NCBI GenBank assembly: GCA_025459035.1
Contig: JALORJ010000005.1
Coordinates: 1 to 21,328, forward strand
Direction: 5' to 3'
DNA: 21,328 nucleotides
Origin: Burkholderiales bacterium
Lineage (GTDB): Bacteria; Pseudomonadota; Gammaproteobacteria; Burkholderiales; Ga0077523
Shown here: positions 1 to 6,929 of the stretch, in pieces
Layout: each line of letters begins with the position of its first letter
Position numbering within the stretch: the stretch's first letter is position 1
Notes under the pieces: model-generated
Seen by the model: the letters and a program-made list of their open reading frames with translations, nothing else
The model's database searches: none
Told to the model about the DNA's origin: nothing
Translations under genes and position numbers: made by a program

Positions 1-582
1 GGTCAGGTGCGCGGCGGACTGCCGCATCCGGCGCTGCGCGGGCCGTACCAGCTGGGCAACGCCGCCGCCGCGATCATGGCGCTCGACACGCTGCGCGCAC
101 GCGTGCCGGTCGCGTCGCAGGCGGTGCGCACCGGGCTGCTGACCGCGGAGCTGCCGGGACGCTTCCAGGTGCTGCCGGGGCGACCCGTGACCGTGCTCGA
201 TGTCGCGCACAACCCGCACGGGGCGACGCAGTTCGCCGCGGGTCTCGCGGCGATGACCGACATCGCGCGCACGCACGCCGTGTTCGCGATGCTCGCCGAC
301 AAGGACATCGAGGGCGTCGTCGCCGCGGTGAAGCCGCACGTCGACGTGTGGCACCTCGCGCCGCTGCCCGGCCCGCGCGGGGCGTCGATCGCGCGGCTGC
401 AGGCGGCGCTCGACGCGGCGCACGTCCTCGATGCGGTCGTCGAGCACGCGAGCGTCGTCGACGCGTTCGCGGCCGCGCGCGCAGCCGCGAAGCTCGATGA
501 CCGGGTCGTAGTATTCGGCTCGTTCCACACCGTCGCGCCGGTGCTCGAACGGCTCGACGCCGCGCCCGGCGGCACGGCCTGA
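1..582 (+). CDS. folC: Bifunctional folylpolyglutamate synthase/dihydrofolate synthase, C-terminal part (5' truncated by window)
   Basis: The reading frame is open from the first base to a TGA at 580-582. It gives about 193 residues, roughly the last 45% of a FolC protein. FolC adds glutamate to dihydropteroate and to folates, using ATP, in the cytoplasm. The visible part includes the end of the central Mur-ligase domain (RGPYQLGN, with alanine-rich helix following) and the C-terminal Mur-ligase domain with the family motif DVAHNP near residues 67-72 of the visible fragment. The P-loop and true start lie upstream of the window. The neighbour order folC–dedD–cvpA–purF is the same as in Escherichia coli and supports the call. 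The 38-nt gap to dedD suggests co-transcription. Confidence 0.93.
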   Translation, partial: GQVRGGLPHPALRGPYQLGNAAAAIMALDTLRARVPVASQAVRTGLLTAELPGRFQVLPGRPVTVLDVAHNPHGATQFAAGLAAMTDIARTHAVFAMLADKDIEGVVAAVKPHVDVWHLAPLPGPRGASIARLQAALDAAHVLDAVVEHASVVDAFAAARAAAKLDDRVVVFGSFHTVAPVLERLDAAPGGTA

Positions 583-620
583 GCGCCGACCGGCTCCTTC
601 GTTCCTCCCGACCCGACCGC

Positions 621-1388
621 ATGGCCCAGGCCGCTCCCGTCACCGAAGAAGAAACCCGACTGCGCAAGCGCGCACGCCGCCGGCTCGTCGGCGCCGTCGT
701 CGTCGTGCTGCTGGTCATCGTGATCCTGCCGATGCTGGTGGACGACGAGCCACCGCCACCGCTGAAGAACGTCGAGATCTCGATGCCGCCGGTTCCGCCG
801 GTCGAGCAGCGCTTCCCTGGCGCCGACGCGCAACTGCCGCCCGCGGCCAACGACGCGGTCGCCGCCGAGGCCGCGTCGAGCGCCGCCGCGGCCGTGCCGT
901 CGGCAGAGGAAGCGCCGGCGCGCGCGCCGGCGGTCGAGCCGCCGCCCGTCATCGCGGTGCCCGAGCCGCCCGCCGCCGCACCGAAGCCGGCGTCGAAGCC
1001 TGCCGAGCCCGCGCCGAAGGCCGCGGCTGCGAAGCCGCAGGCCGATGCCGCGTCGACGCCGAAGCCCGCCGCCGAACCCGCGCGGCCGAAGCCCGATCCC
1101 GCCGCCATGCCGAAGCCGGCCGCGAAGCCCGACACCAGTGCGTCTACGGGGCGCTGGTACGTGCAGCTCGGCGCATTCGCCGAGACCGCGCGCGCCACCG
1201 CGCTGCGCGACAAGGTGCACGACGCGAAGATCGCCGTCGTCACCGAGCCGCTGAAGACCCAGGCCGGACCGCGTGTGCGCGTGCGTGCCGGGCCGTTCGC
1301 ATCCGAAGCCGCCGCGCGCGAGGCGCGCGACGCGCTGGTGGCGCGCAAGCTCGCGCCCGCCGACGCCAAGGTCGTGCCGGGGGACTGA
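621..1388 (+). CDS. dedD: DedD-like SPOR-domain protein, inner-membrane anchored
   Basis: This 255-residue protein has a basic cytoplasmic N-terminus, one membrane segment at about residues 22-41, a long low-complexity periplasmic linker rich in Ala, Pro and Lys (about 85-172), and a C-terminal SPOR domain (about 176-250) starting at GRWYVQLGAF. SPOR domains bind denuded peptidoglycan strands at the division septum, and DedD is a non-essential divisome protein in E. coli. Its place between folC and cvpA matches E. coli dedD. The linker has many AKP/EPA-type repeats typical of such spacers. No strong Shine-Dalgarno sequence is seen before the ATG, so translation may depend on coupling to folC. 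The assignment to DedD rather than another SPOR protein rests mainly on gene order. Confidence 0.9.
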   Translation: MAQAAPVTEEETRLRKRARRRLVGAVVVVLLVIVILPMLVDDEPPPPLKNVEISMPPVPPVEQRFPGADAQLPPAANDAVAAEAASSAAAAVPSAEEAPARAPAVEPPPVIAVPEPPAAAPKPASKPAEPAPKAAAAKPQADAASTPKPAAEPARPKPDPAAMPKPAAKPDTSASTGRWYVQLGAFAETARATALRDKVHDAKIAVVTEPLKTQAGPRVRVRAGPFASEAAAREARDALVARKLAPADAKVVPGD

Positions 1389-1450
1389 CGACTCGTGGAC
1401 GGACGGCTTCGCCGGTTCCGCGACCCCGTGCGACAGGCGTCACGGTCCGC

Positions 1451-1942
1451 ATGAACAGTTTCGACCTGACGGTGCTCGCGATCCTCGGGCTGTCGATGCT
1501 GCTCGGCGTGCTGCGCGGGCTCGTCAAGGAGCTGATGGCGATCGCGGGCTGGATCGTCGCCGGGCTCGCCGCGAAGATGTTCGCCGGCAGCGTCGCGGCC
1601 GCGATTCCGCAGACCCTTCAGCCCGAGCCGCTGCGCTGGGCAGCCGGTTTCGTCGTCGTGCTCGTGATGACGCTCCTCGGCATGTGGATCGTCACGTGGT
1701 TCGTGTCGCGGATCGTCAAGGCCACCGGGCTGGGCATCGCGGACCGCACGCTCGGCGCCGTGTTCGGCCTGCTGCGCGGCGGTCTGGTCGTGCTGGTCGG
1801 GGTGCTGCTGGCGGGCATGACGTCGCTGCCACGCCAGCCCGACTGGCGCAGTGCGCGACTGTCGGCACCGTTCGAGGCGCTGGCGATGGCGGTGCAGGGC
1901 TGGCTGCCCGACGCGATGAAGGCGCGGATCCGGTACGACTGA
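1451..1942 (+). CDS. cvpA: CvpA family inner-membrane protein
   Basis: This 163-residue hydrophobic protein is almost exactly the length of E. coli CvpA (colicin V production protein). Four membrane segments can be seen at about residues 5-22, 28-47, 62-85 and 103-125. The loop motif GVLRGLVKEL after the first helix is characteristic of the family. CvpA is an inner-membrane protein needed for colicin V production and linked to envelope stress tolerance; its molecular activity is unsettled. It lies directly upstream of purF, as in many proteobacteria. The 62-nt gap after dedD and 60-nt gap before purF are compatible with one transcript. Confidence 0.93.
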   Translation: MNSFDLTVLAILGLSMLLGVLRGLVKELMAIAGWIVAGLAAKMFAGSVAAAIPQTLQPEPLRWAAGFVVVLVMTLLGMWIVTWFVSRIVKATGLGIADRTLGAVFGLLRGGLVVLVGVLLAGMTSLPRQPDWRSARLSAPFEALAMAVQGWLPDAMKARIRYD

Positions 1943-1956
1943 ACGCGGTGGAGCGT

Positions 1957-1974
1957 CGCCGGTCCGAGCCGGCG
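1957..1974 (+). other. Small perfect hairpin in the cvpA–purF spacer
   Basis: CGCCGG (1957-1962) and CCGGCG (1969-1974) can pair around a 6-nt loop. The hairpin ends 13 nt before the purF Shine-Dalgarno sequence and has no T tract, so it is not a normal terminator. It could act as an RNA stability or translation element, or be a by-product of high GC content. Confidence 0.3.
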
Positions 1975-1987
1975 GGCCCGACCCTCT

Positions 1988-1993
1988 GGAGGT
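1988..1993 (+). promoter_or_regulatory. Ribosome binding site of purF
   Basis: GGAGGT lies 9 nt before the ATG at 2003. It fixes the start so that Cys is residue 2, as the enzyme's N-terminal nucleophile requires. Confidence 0.8.
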
Positions 1994-2002
1994 GCATCGA
2001 GC

Positions 2003-3529
2003 ATGTGCGGAATCCTCGGCGTGGTGTCTTCGGGGCCGGTCAACCAGCTCCTGTACGACGGACTGCTGGTGCTGCAGCACCGGGGCCAGGACGCGGCCGG
2101 CATCGTCACGGCGTCCGGCAGCACCTTCCACATGCACAAGGGCAACGGGCTCGTGCGCGACGTGTTCCGCACGCGCGACATGCGCAACCTGCAGGGCGCG
2201 ACCGGCATCGGCCACTGTCGCTACCCGACCGCAGGCTCGGCGATGAATCCGGCGGAGGCGCAGCCGTTCTACGTGAACTCGCCGTTCGGCATGGTGCTGG
2301 GGCACAACGGCAACCTGACCAACGCGGAGCAGCTCAAGCGCGACCTCTTCCGCCAGGACCTGCGGCACGTCAACACCAATTCGGATTCCGAAGTGCTGCT
2401 CAACGTGCTCGCGCACGAGCTGACCGCGAACGCGGCCGGCTTTCGCCTGACGCCCGAGACCATCTTCGCCGCGGTCGCGGGCGTGCATCGCCGCTGTCGC
2501 GGCGCCTACGCGGTGGTCGCGAGCATCGCCGGCTACGGGCTGCTCGCGTTCCGCGATCCGTACGGCATCCGTCCGCTGATCTACGGCACCCAGGTGACCG
2601 AGCAGGGCGTGGACTATCTCGTCGCGTCCGAGTCGGTCGCGCTCGACACGCTGGGCTTCCGGCGATCGCGCGACGTGGCGCCGGGCGAGGCCATCTTCAT
2701 CGACGAGGACGGCGTGTTCCACAGCCGCCAGTGCGCCGAGAACCCGACCCTGAACCCCTGCCTGTTCGAGTACGTGTACCTGGCGCGGCCGGACTCGGTG
2801 ATCGACGGCATCTCGGTCTACGAGACGCGGCTGCGCATGGGCGAGACCCTCGCCGAGAAGATCCGCAGCGACCATCCGGATCTCTCGATCGACGTCGTCA
2901 TCCCGATCCCCGACTCGAGCCGGCCGGCCGCGATGCAGCTCGCCGGGCGCCTGGGCGTGCCGTATCGCGAGGGCTTCATCAAGAACCGCTACATCGGCCG
3001 CACGTTCATCATGCCCGGGCAGGCGGTGCGCAAGAAGTCGGTGCGGCAGAAGCTCAACGCGATCGGTGTCGAGTTCGCGGGCAAGAACGTGCTGCTGGTC
3101 GACGACTCGATCGTGCGCGGCACCACCAGTCGCGAGATCGTGCAGATGGCGCGCGAGGCGGGGGCGAAGCAGGTGTACTTCGCGTCGGCGTCGCCGCCGG
3201 TGCGCTATCCCAACGTCTACGGCATCGACATGCCGACCCCGCGCGAACTGATCGCCAACGGTCGCGACGACGCCGCGATCGCGGCCGAGATCGGCACCGA
3301 CCGGCTGATCTACCAGGACCTCGACGCGCTGATCGCCGCGGTGTCGTCGGTCAACCCGGCGGTGCGCAGCTTCGAGGCCTCGTGCTTCAGCGGCGAGTAC
3401 GTCACCGGCGACGTCACGGCCGAGTACCTGTCGGGCATCGACGCGCAGCGCAACGACGCGTCGCTCGAGCGCGCCGGCTCGGTCGCCACGACGCAGCTCG
3501 ACCTCAACCTGATGGAAGCCACGGGCTGA
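2003..3529 (+). CDS. purF: Amidophosphoribosyltransferase
   Basis: PurF catalyses the first committed step of de novo purine synthesis: PRPP plus glutamine gives 5-phosphoribosylamine. The protein has 508 residues (E. coli 505). It begins MCGILGVV, so removal of Met exposes the catalytic Cys of the Ntn-type glutaminase domain without a propeptide. Other glutaminase marks are QHRGQDAAG, GHCRYPT and GHNGNLTN. The C-terminal phosphoribosyltransferase half carries the PRPP-binding motif VLLVDDSIVRGTTS with the acidic pair at residues 367-368. No cysteine set for a 4Fe-4S cluster is evident, so it looks like the E. coli-type enzyme. It is the last gene of the folC–dedD–cvpA–purF run. Confidence 0.98.
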   Translation: MCGILGVVSSGPVNQLLYDGLLVLQHRGQDAAGIVTASGSTFHMHKGNGLVRDVFRTRDMRNLQGATGIGHCRYPTAGSAMNPAEAQPFYVNSPFGMVLGHNGNLTNAEQLKRDLFRQDLRHVNTNSDSEVLLNVLAHELTANAAGFRLTPETIFAAVAGVHRRCRGAYAVVASIAGYGLLAFRDPYGIRPLIYGTQVTEQGVDYLVASESVALDTLGFRRSRDVAPGEAIFIDEDGVFHSRQCAENPTLNPCLFEYVYLARPDSVIDGISVYETRLRMGETLAEKIRSDHPDLSIDVVIPIPDSSRPAAMQLAGRLGVPYREGFIKNRYIGRTFIMPGQAVRKKSVRQKLNAIGVEFAGKNVLLVDDSIVRGTTSREIVQMAREAGAKQVYFASASPPVRYPNVYGIDMPTPRELIANGRDDAAIAAEIGTDRLIYQDLDALIAAVSSVNPAVRSFEASCFSGEYVTGDVTAEYLSGIDAQRNDASLERAGSVATTQLDLNLMEATG

Positions 3530-3536
3530 TCGCGGC

Positions 3537-3542
3537 TAGACT
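3537..3542 (+). promoter_or_regulatory. Possible -10 element for the metZ leader
   Basis: TAGACT, 8 nt after the purF stop, resembles a weak sigma-70 -10 box. It would start a transcript about 20 nt before the riboswitch aptamer. No convincing -35 box is seen, so transcription may instead read through from purF. Confidence 0.25.
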
Positions 3543-3571
3543 CGGATCGTCGTTCGCGTTCGCGGGCGGCA

Positions 3572-3625
3572 CGCGCCGATTTGAAGTTCAGCTTGCGGGC
3601 GCGCGACAAATCCGGCTAAAGCGAC
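3572..3625 (+). promoter_or_regulatory. SAM-II riboswitch aptamer in the metZ leader
   Basis: The leader matches the compact SAM-II (metA-type) aptamer in order and spacing. The P1 strand CGCGC (3572-3576) is followed by GATTTGA, then GCTTGC, the returning P1 strand GCGCG (3599-3603), a CGACAAAT segment matching the conserved AAA region, and the conserved GCTAAA (3615-3620). Pseudoknot-type pairing is possible between CGG (3596-3598) and CCG (3612-3614), and between AGC (3590-3592) and GCT (3615-3617). SAM-II binds S-adenosylmethionine and represses methionine genes; it is known mostly from Alphaproteobacteria. Its place in front of the methionine gene metZ fits. The match was made from memory of the consensus, without a covariance search. 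Confidence 0.82.
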
Positions 3626-3643
3626 ACGACCGCACCGCAGATG

Positions 3644-3680
3644 GCCCGTTCGTGAGCGCCGACCGCCGAACGGGCTTTTT
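3644..3680 (+). terminator. Rho-independent terminator between the riboswitch and metZ
   Basis: A perfect 9-bp stem, GCCCGTTCG (3644-3652) with CGAACGGGC (3667-3675), has a 14-nt loop and is followed at once by five T residues (3676-3680). It lies 18 nt after the aptamer core and 21 nt before the metZ start codon. It may be the expression platform of the riboswitch, or may simply end the purF transcript. Confidence 0.85.
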
Positions 3681-3701
3681 CGTCTGCGAAGGGTATTCCC
3701 G

Positions 3702-4919
3702 ATGACTCACTCCCACGCGCCCGGTGGCTTCGAGCCCCCGGCCGACCGCCCCGAGGCCGGACCCGGGACCCTCGCCGTGCGCGCCGGTACGGTCCGCTCG
3801 GCCTTCGGCGAACACTCCGAGGCGCTGTTTCTCACGTCGAGCTTCGTGTTCGACAGCGCGGCGCAGGCCGCGGCGCGCTTCGCCGGCGACGATCCCGGCT
3901 TCGTGTACTCGCGCTACACCAACCCGACGACGCGCATGTTCGAGGAGCGCCTGGCCGCGCTCGAAGGCGCCGAGTGCTGCGTGTCGACCGCGTCGGGCAT
4001 GGCCGCGATCCTCGCGACGGTGATGGGCCTGATGCAGGCGGGTGACCATGTCGTCGCGTCGCGCAGCCTGTTCGGCGCGACGACGCAACTGTTCGATCGT
4101 TTCCTCGCGAAGTTCGGCATCACGACCACGTACGTCGCACTGACCGACCTCGACGCGTGGCGCGCGGCCTGCGGGCCGCGAACCCGGTTGTTCTTCGTCG
4201 AGACGCCGTCGAACCCGCTCACCGAAATCGCCGACATCCGCGCGCTTGCCGACATCGCTCATGCGCACGGCGCGTGGCTTGCCGTGGACAACTGCTTCTG
4301 CACGCCGGCGCTGCAGCGCCCGCTCGCGCTCGGCGCCGACCTCGTCACGCACTCGGCCACCAAGTATCTCGACGGTCAGGGGCGCGTGATGGGCGGTGCG
4401 GTGCTCGGTGCGGCGCGCCTGATCGCCGATCCGCTCACGGCCTTCCTGCGCAACGCCGGTGCCACGCTCGCGCCGTTCAACGCGTGGGTGATCCTGAAGG
4501 GCCTCGAGACGCTGCGGCTGCGCATGGTGGCGCAGTCGGCGGCCGCACTGGAACTGGCGACGTGGCTCGAAGCGCATCCCGCGGTCGCACGCGTGTTCCA
4601 TCCGGCGCTCGCATCGCATCCCCAGCATGCGCTCGCGATGCGCCAGCAGTCGGCCGGCGGTGCGATCGTGAGCTTCGAGGTGCACGGCGGGCGCGATGCC
4701 GCGTGGCGCGTCGTCGACGCGTGCCGCACCCTGTCGATCACCGCGAATCTCGGCGACACGCGCAGCACGATCACGCACCCCGCCAGCACGACGCACGGCC
4801 GCATCGCGGTGGCGACGCGCGAGGCCGCCGGCATCGGCGAACGCCTGCTGCGCATCGCGGTCGGACTCGAGGACGTCGCCGACCTGCAGCGCGATCTCGC
4901 GCGCGGACTCGGCAGCTGA
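3702..4919 (+). CDS. metZ: O-succinylhomoserine sulfhydrylase (direct sulfhydrylation, methionine synthesis)
   Basis: This 405-residue protein belongs to the Cys/Met metabolism PLP-dependent family. Family motifs include YSRYTNPT (cofactor phosphate and active-site contacts), the ETPSNP segment, and the Schiff-base lysine K221 in HSATKYLDGQG. Length and the N-terminal segment GTLAVRAGTVRS fit MetZ, which makes homocysteine from O-succinylhomoserine and sulfide. Placement directly after purF is the usual betaproteobacterial position for metZ. A GAAGGG ribosome site (3688-3693) supports the start. The upstream SAM-II riboswitch is independent evidence for a methionine role. Cystathionine gamma-synthase or an O-acetylhomoserine enzyme is possible, because substrate choice in this family is hard to read from sequence. 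Confidence 0.93.
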   Translation: MTHSHAPGGFEPPADRPEAGPGTLAVRAGTVRSAFGEHSEALFLTSSFVFDSAAQAAARFAGDDPGFVYSRYTNPTTRMFEERLAALEGAECCVSTASGMAAILATVMGLMQAGDHVVASRSLFGATTQLFDRFLAKFGITTTYVALTDLDAWRAACGPRTRLFFVETPSNPLTEIADIRALADIAHAHGAWLAVDNCFCTPALQRPLALGADLVTHSATKYLDGQGRVMGGAVLGAARLIADPLTAFLRNAGATLAPFNAWVILKGLETLRLRMVAQSAAALELATWLEAHPAVARVFHPALASHPQHALAMRQQSAGGAIVSFEVHGGRDAAWRVVDACRTLSITANLGDTRSTITHPASTTHGRIAVATREAAGIGERLLRIAVGLEDVADLQRDLARGLGS

Positions 4920-4920
4920 C

Positions 4921-4937
4921 CGGCGCGGCGAGCGCCG
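4921..4937. terminator. Candidate bidirectional hairpin between convergent metZ and lpxH
   Basis: CGGCGC (4921-4926) and GCGCCG (4932-4937) pair around a 5-nt loop in the 24-nt gap between two convergent genes. There is no T tract on either side, so it is only a weak terminator candidate. Confidence 0.3.
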
Positions 4938-4943
4938 CGGCCC

Positions 4944-5690
4944 TCACGCGCCGTCGGTCAGGCGCAGGCGCGTGATGCCGGTGGCGTCGACGCGCAGCGC
5001 ATCGGCGTGGTCGTCGCGCCAGTCCGACAGCACCCAGCGCTCGCACGTGCGCCCGTCGACCGTGATGCGATGCACCCCGGGGCGGTGCGTGTGGCCGTGG
5101 ATCAGTCGCGCCACGCCGTGCGTGCGGAACGCGGCTTCTACGGCGGCGGACGCCACGTCCATGATCTCGGCCGACTTCATCTGCTTCTCGCGCTCGCTCG
5201 CGGCGCGGGCCTGACCGACCTGTGCGCGGCGCGCCTCGGCCGGCAGCGCGAGGAACTGTGCCTGCACGGCGGGATGCCGTACCTGCGCGCGGAACGCCTG
5301 GTACGCGTGATCGTCGGTGCACAGCGTGTCGCCATGCATCAGCAGCGTGGGCGTCCCGTGCAGGTCGACGACGGTCGGGTCCTCGAGCAGGACCGCGCCG
5401 GTGGCCTCGGCGAAGCGACGCGACGTCAGGAAGTCGCGATTGCCGGCCATGAACGACACGCGCGTTCCGGCATCCGCGACGGCGTGCAGCGCGCCCGCGA
5501 TGCGAGCGGTGAACGCATCGTCGAGCGCGTCGTCGCCGATCCAGAACTCGAACAGGTCGCCCAGCACGAACAGGTGCTCGACGCCCCGCGCCTGCGTGGC
5601 GAGCAGGCGCTCGAAGCGCGCCGCGACCTGCGGTCGCGACGCGTCGAGGTGCAGGTCGCTCACGAGGAGCGACGCAGGCGCGCGCGTCAT
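4944..5690 (-). CDS. lpxH: UDP-2,3-diacylglucosamine diphosphatase
   Basis: LpxH hydrolyses UDP-2,3-diacylglucosamine to lipid X and UMP, the fourth step of lipid A synthesis, at the inner face of the inner membrane. The product has 248 residues from the chosen ATG. It has the full calcineurin-like metallophosphoesterase signature: SDLHL (D12, H14), GDLFEFWIGDD (D45), GNRD (83-86), MHGDTLCTDD (H119) and HGHTHRP near residue 198. A longer frame starts at a GTG 30 nt upstream, but the ATG places SDLHL at the family's usual distance from the N-terminus. It is probably the last gene of the operon that runs left from 9291, after ppiB. An intergenic hairpin precedes it. Confidence 0.95.
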   Translation of the reverse strand: MTRAPASLLVSDLHLDASRPQVAARFERLLATQARGVEHLFVLGDLFEFWIGDDALDDAFTARIAGALHAVADAGTRVSFMAGNRDFLTSRRFAEATGAVLLEDPTVVDLHGTPTLLMHGDTLCTDDHAYQAFRAQVRHPAVQAQFLALPAEARRAQVGQARAASEREKQMKSAEIMDVASAAVEAAFRTHGVARLIHGHTHRPGVHRITVDGRTCERWVLSDWRDDHADALRVDATGITRLRLTDGA

Positions 5691-5745
5691 CGCGGCGGCC
5701 GCGCGCGGCGCGGATCGCACGCGTGCGGGCAGGGACCCCGCGCGC

Positions 5746-5774
5746 CCCGGCCCGCGCGTCGCACGCGCGCCGGG
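5746..5774 (-). other. GC-rich hairpin in the ppiB–lpxH spacer
   Basis: CCCGGC (5746-5751) pairs with GCCGGG (5769-5774), and inside it GCGCG (5754-5758) pairs with CGCGC (5764-5768), with a CC bulge and a 5-nt loop. It lies 10 nt after the ppiB stop and has no T tract. It may be a partial attenuator or an mRNA 3'-end barrier inside the operon. Confidence 0.4.
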
Positions 5775-5784
5775 CCGGCCCGCA

Positions 5785-6291
5785 TCAGGCCATCGGCAGC
5801 ACGCTGGCCGCCTTGATCACGACGTCCTCGATCGGCACGTCCTGATGGCCGCCGCGCGAGCCGGTGCCGACCTTGCGGATGCGGTCGACGACTTCGGTGC
5901 CGGCGATCACGCGCCCGAACACGCAGTAGCCCCAGCCTTGCGGCGACTTGCTGCTGTGGTTGAGGAAGTCGTTGTTCTTGACGTTGATGAAGAACTGCGC
6001 CGACGCCGAATGCGGGTCGTTCGTGCGCGCCATCGCGATCGTGTACTCGTCGTTCTTCAGGCCGTTGTCGGCCTCGTTCTCGACCGTCTTCGGTGCCGGC
6101 TTCTGGCGCATGCCGGGCTCGAAGCCGCCGCCCTGGATCATGAAGCCGTCGATCACGCGGTGGAAGATGACGTTGGTGTAGTGACCGGCGGTCACGTAGT
6201 GCAGGAAGGTCTCGACGGTCTTCGGTGCCTTCGCGGCGTCGAGCTGCAGGGTGATGTCGCCGTGGTTGGTCTCGAGCTTGACCTGGGTCAT
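5785..6291 (-). CDS. ppiB: Cytoplasmic peptidyl-prolyl cis-trans isomerase (cyclophilin B type)
   Basis: This 168-residue single-domain cyclophilin has no signal peptide: it starts MTQVKLETNHGDI, the usual start of cytosolic PpiB. Active-site segments are clear: FHRVIDGFMIQGGGF with the catalytic Arg, the AMART segment, and SAQFFINV. PpiB speeds cis-trans isomerisation at proline bonds in the cytosol. It lies 68 nt downstream of a related secreted cyclophilin gene, an arrangement typical of Burkholderiales. The two proteins are close paralogues, probably from a tandem duplication. Confidence 0.96.
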   Translation of the reverse strand: MTQVKLETNHGDITLQLDAAKAPKTVETFLHYVTAGHYTNVIFHRVIDGFMIQGGGFEPGMRQKPAPKTVENEADNGLKNDEYTIAMARTNDPHSASAQFFINVKNNDFLNHSSKSPQGWGYCVFGRVIAGTEVVDRIRKVGTGSRGGHQDVPIEDVVIKAASVLPMA

Positions 6292-6359
6292 GGGCAGGTT
6301 CCGGAAGTGGGAAGGAAGGCGAGCGGGTCGCGGGTGTTCGGCGTCGCGTTCGACCGGCT

Positions 6360-6929
6360 TCAGTCGGCCTTGACGATGCGCACGTTGCTGATCGTGATCG
6401 GCGTCGCCGGCACGTCCTGAAAGGGGCCGACCGAGCGCGTCGGGACCTCGACGATCTTCTGCGCGACCTCCATCCCCCTGGTCACCCGACCGAACACCGT
6501 GTAGCCGTGGCCGTCGGGCTTCGGGTGGTCGAGCATCGCGTTGTCGACGACATTGATGAAGAACTGCGCGGTGGCCGAGTTCGGGTCGCGCGTGCGCGCC
6601 ATCGCGATGGTGCCGGTCAGGTTCTTCAGGCCGTTCCTCGATTCGATCGGCACCGGTTCACGCGTGGGCTTCTGCTGCATGTCGGGCGTGAAGCCGCCGC
6701 CCTGCACCATGAAGCCCGGGATCACGCGGTGGAAGATCGTGCCCTTGTAGAAGCCGTCCTTCGCGTACTGCAGGAAGTTGGCGACGGTCTTCGGTGCCCG
6801 CTCGGCGTCGAGTTCCAGCGTCATCGCGCCCATCGACGTCTCGATCTCGACCACCGGTGCGGCCAGCGCGACGGCGCCCGGCAAGGCAGCCAGCGCGATC
6901 GTCGCGACGGCTCGGGACAGCAGCTTCAT
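6360..6929 (-). CDS. ppiA: Periplasmic peptidyl-prolyl cis-trans isomerase (cyclophilin A type)
   Basis: This 189-residue protein has a signal peptide (MKLLSRAVATIALAALPG…) with a likely signal peptidase I site after residue 23 (ALA/AP). A complete cyclophilin domain follows: FHRVIPGFMVQGGGF, AMART, and TAQFFINV. It should catalyse prolyl isomerisation in the periplasm and help fold exported proteins. The start is fixed by GAGGAG 6 nt upstream and by an ATGA overlap with the stop of the upstream L,D-transpeptidase gene, which indicates translational coupling. The frame stays open much further upstream, but only as a shadow of that gene. Confidence 0.95.
   Translation of the reverse strand: MKLLSRAVATIALAALPGAVALAAPVVEIETSMGAMTLELDAERAPKTVANFLQYAKDGFYKGTIFHRVIPGFMVQGGGFTPDMQQKPTREPVPIESRNGLKNLTGTIAMARTRDPNSATAQFFINVVDNAMLDHPKPDGHGYTVFGRVTRGMEVAQKIVEVPTRSVGPFQDVPATPITISNVRIVKAD

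Noticed and set aside
74..2875. A 933-codon open frame on the minus strand
   Set aside because: It lies opposite folC, dedD, cvpA and purF; its translation shows no domain and has shadow-frame composition.
1273..3705. An 810-codon plus-strand frame across dedD, cvpA and purF
   Set aside because: It is a frame-shifted shadow of three real genes in sequence.
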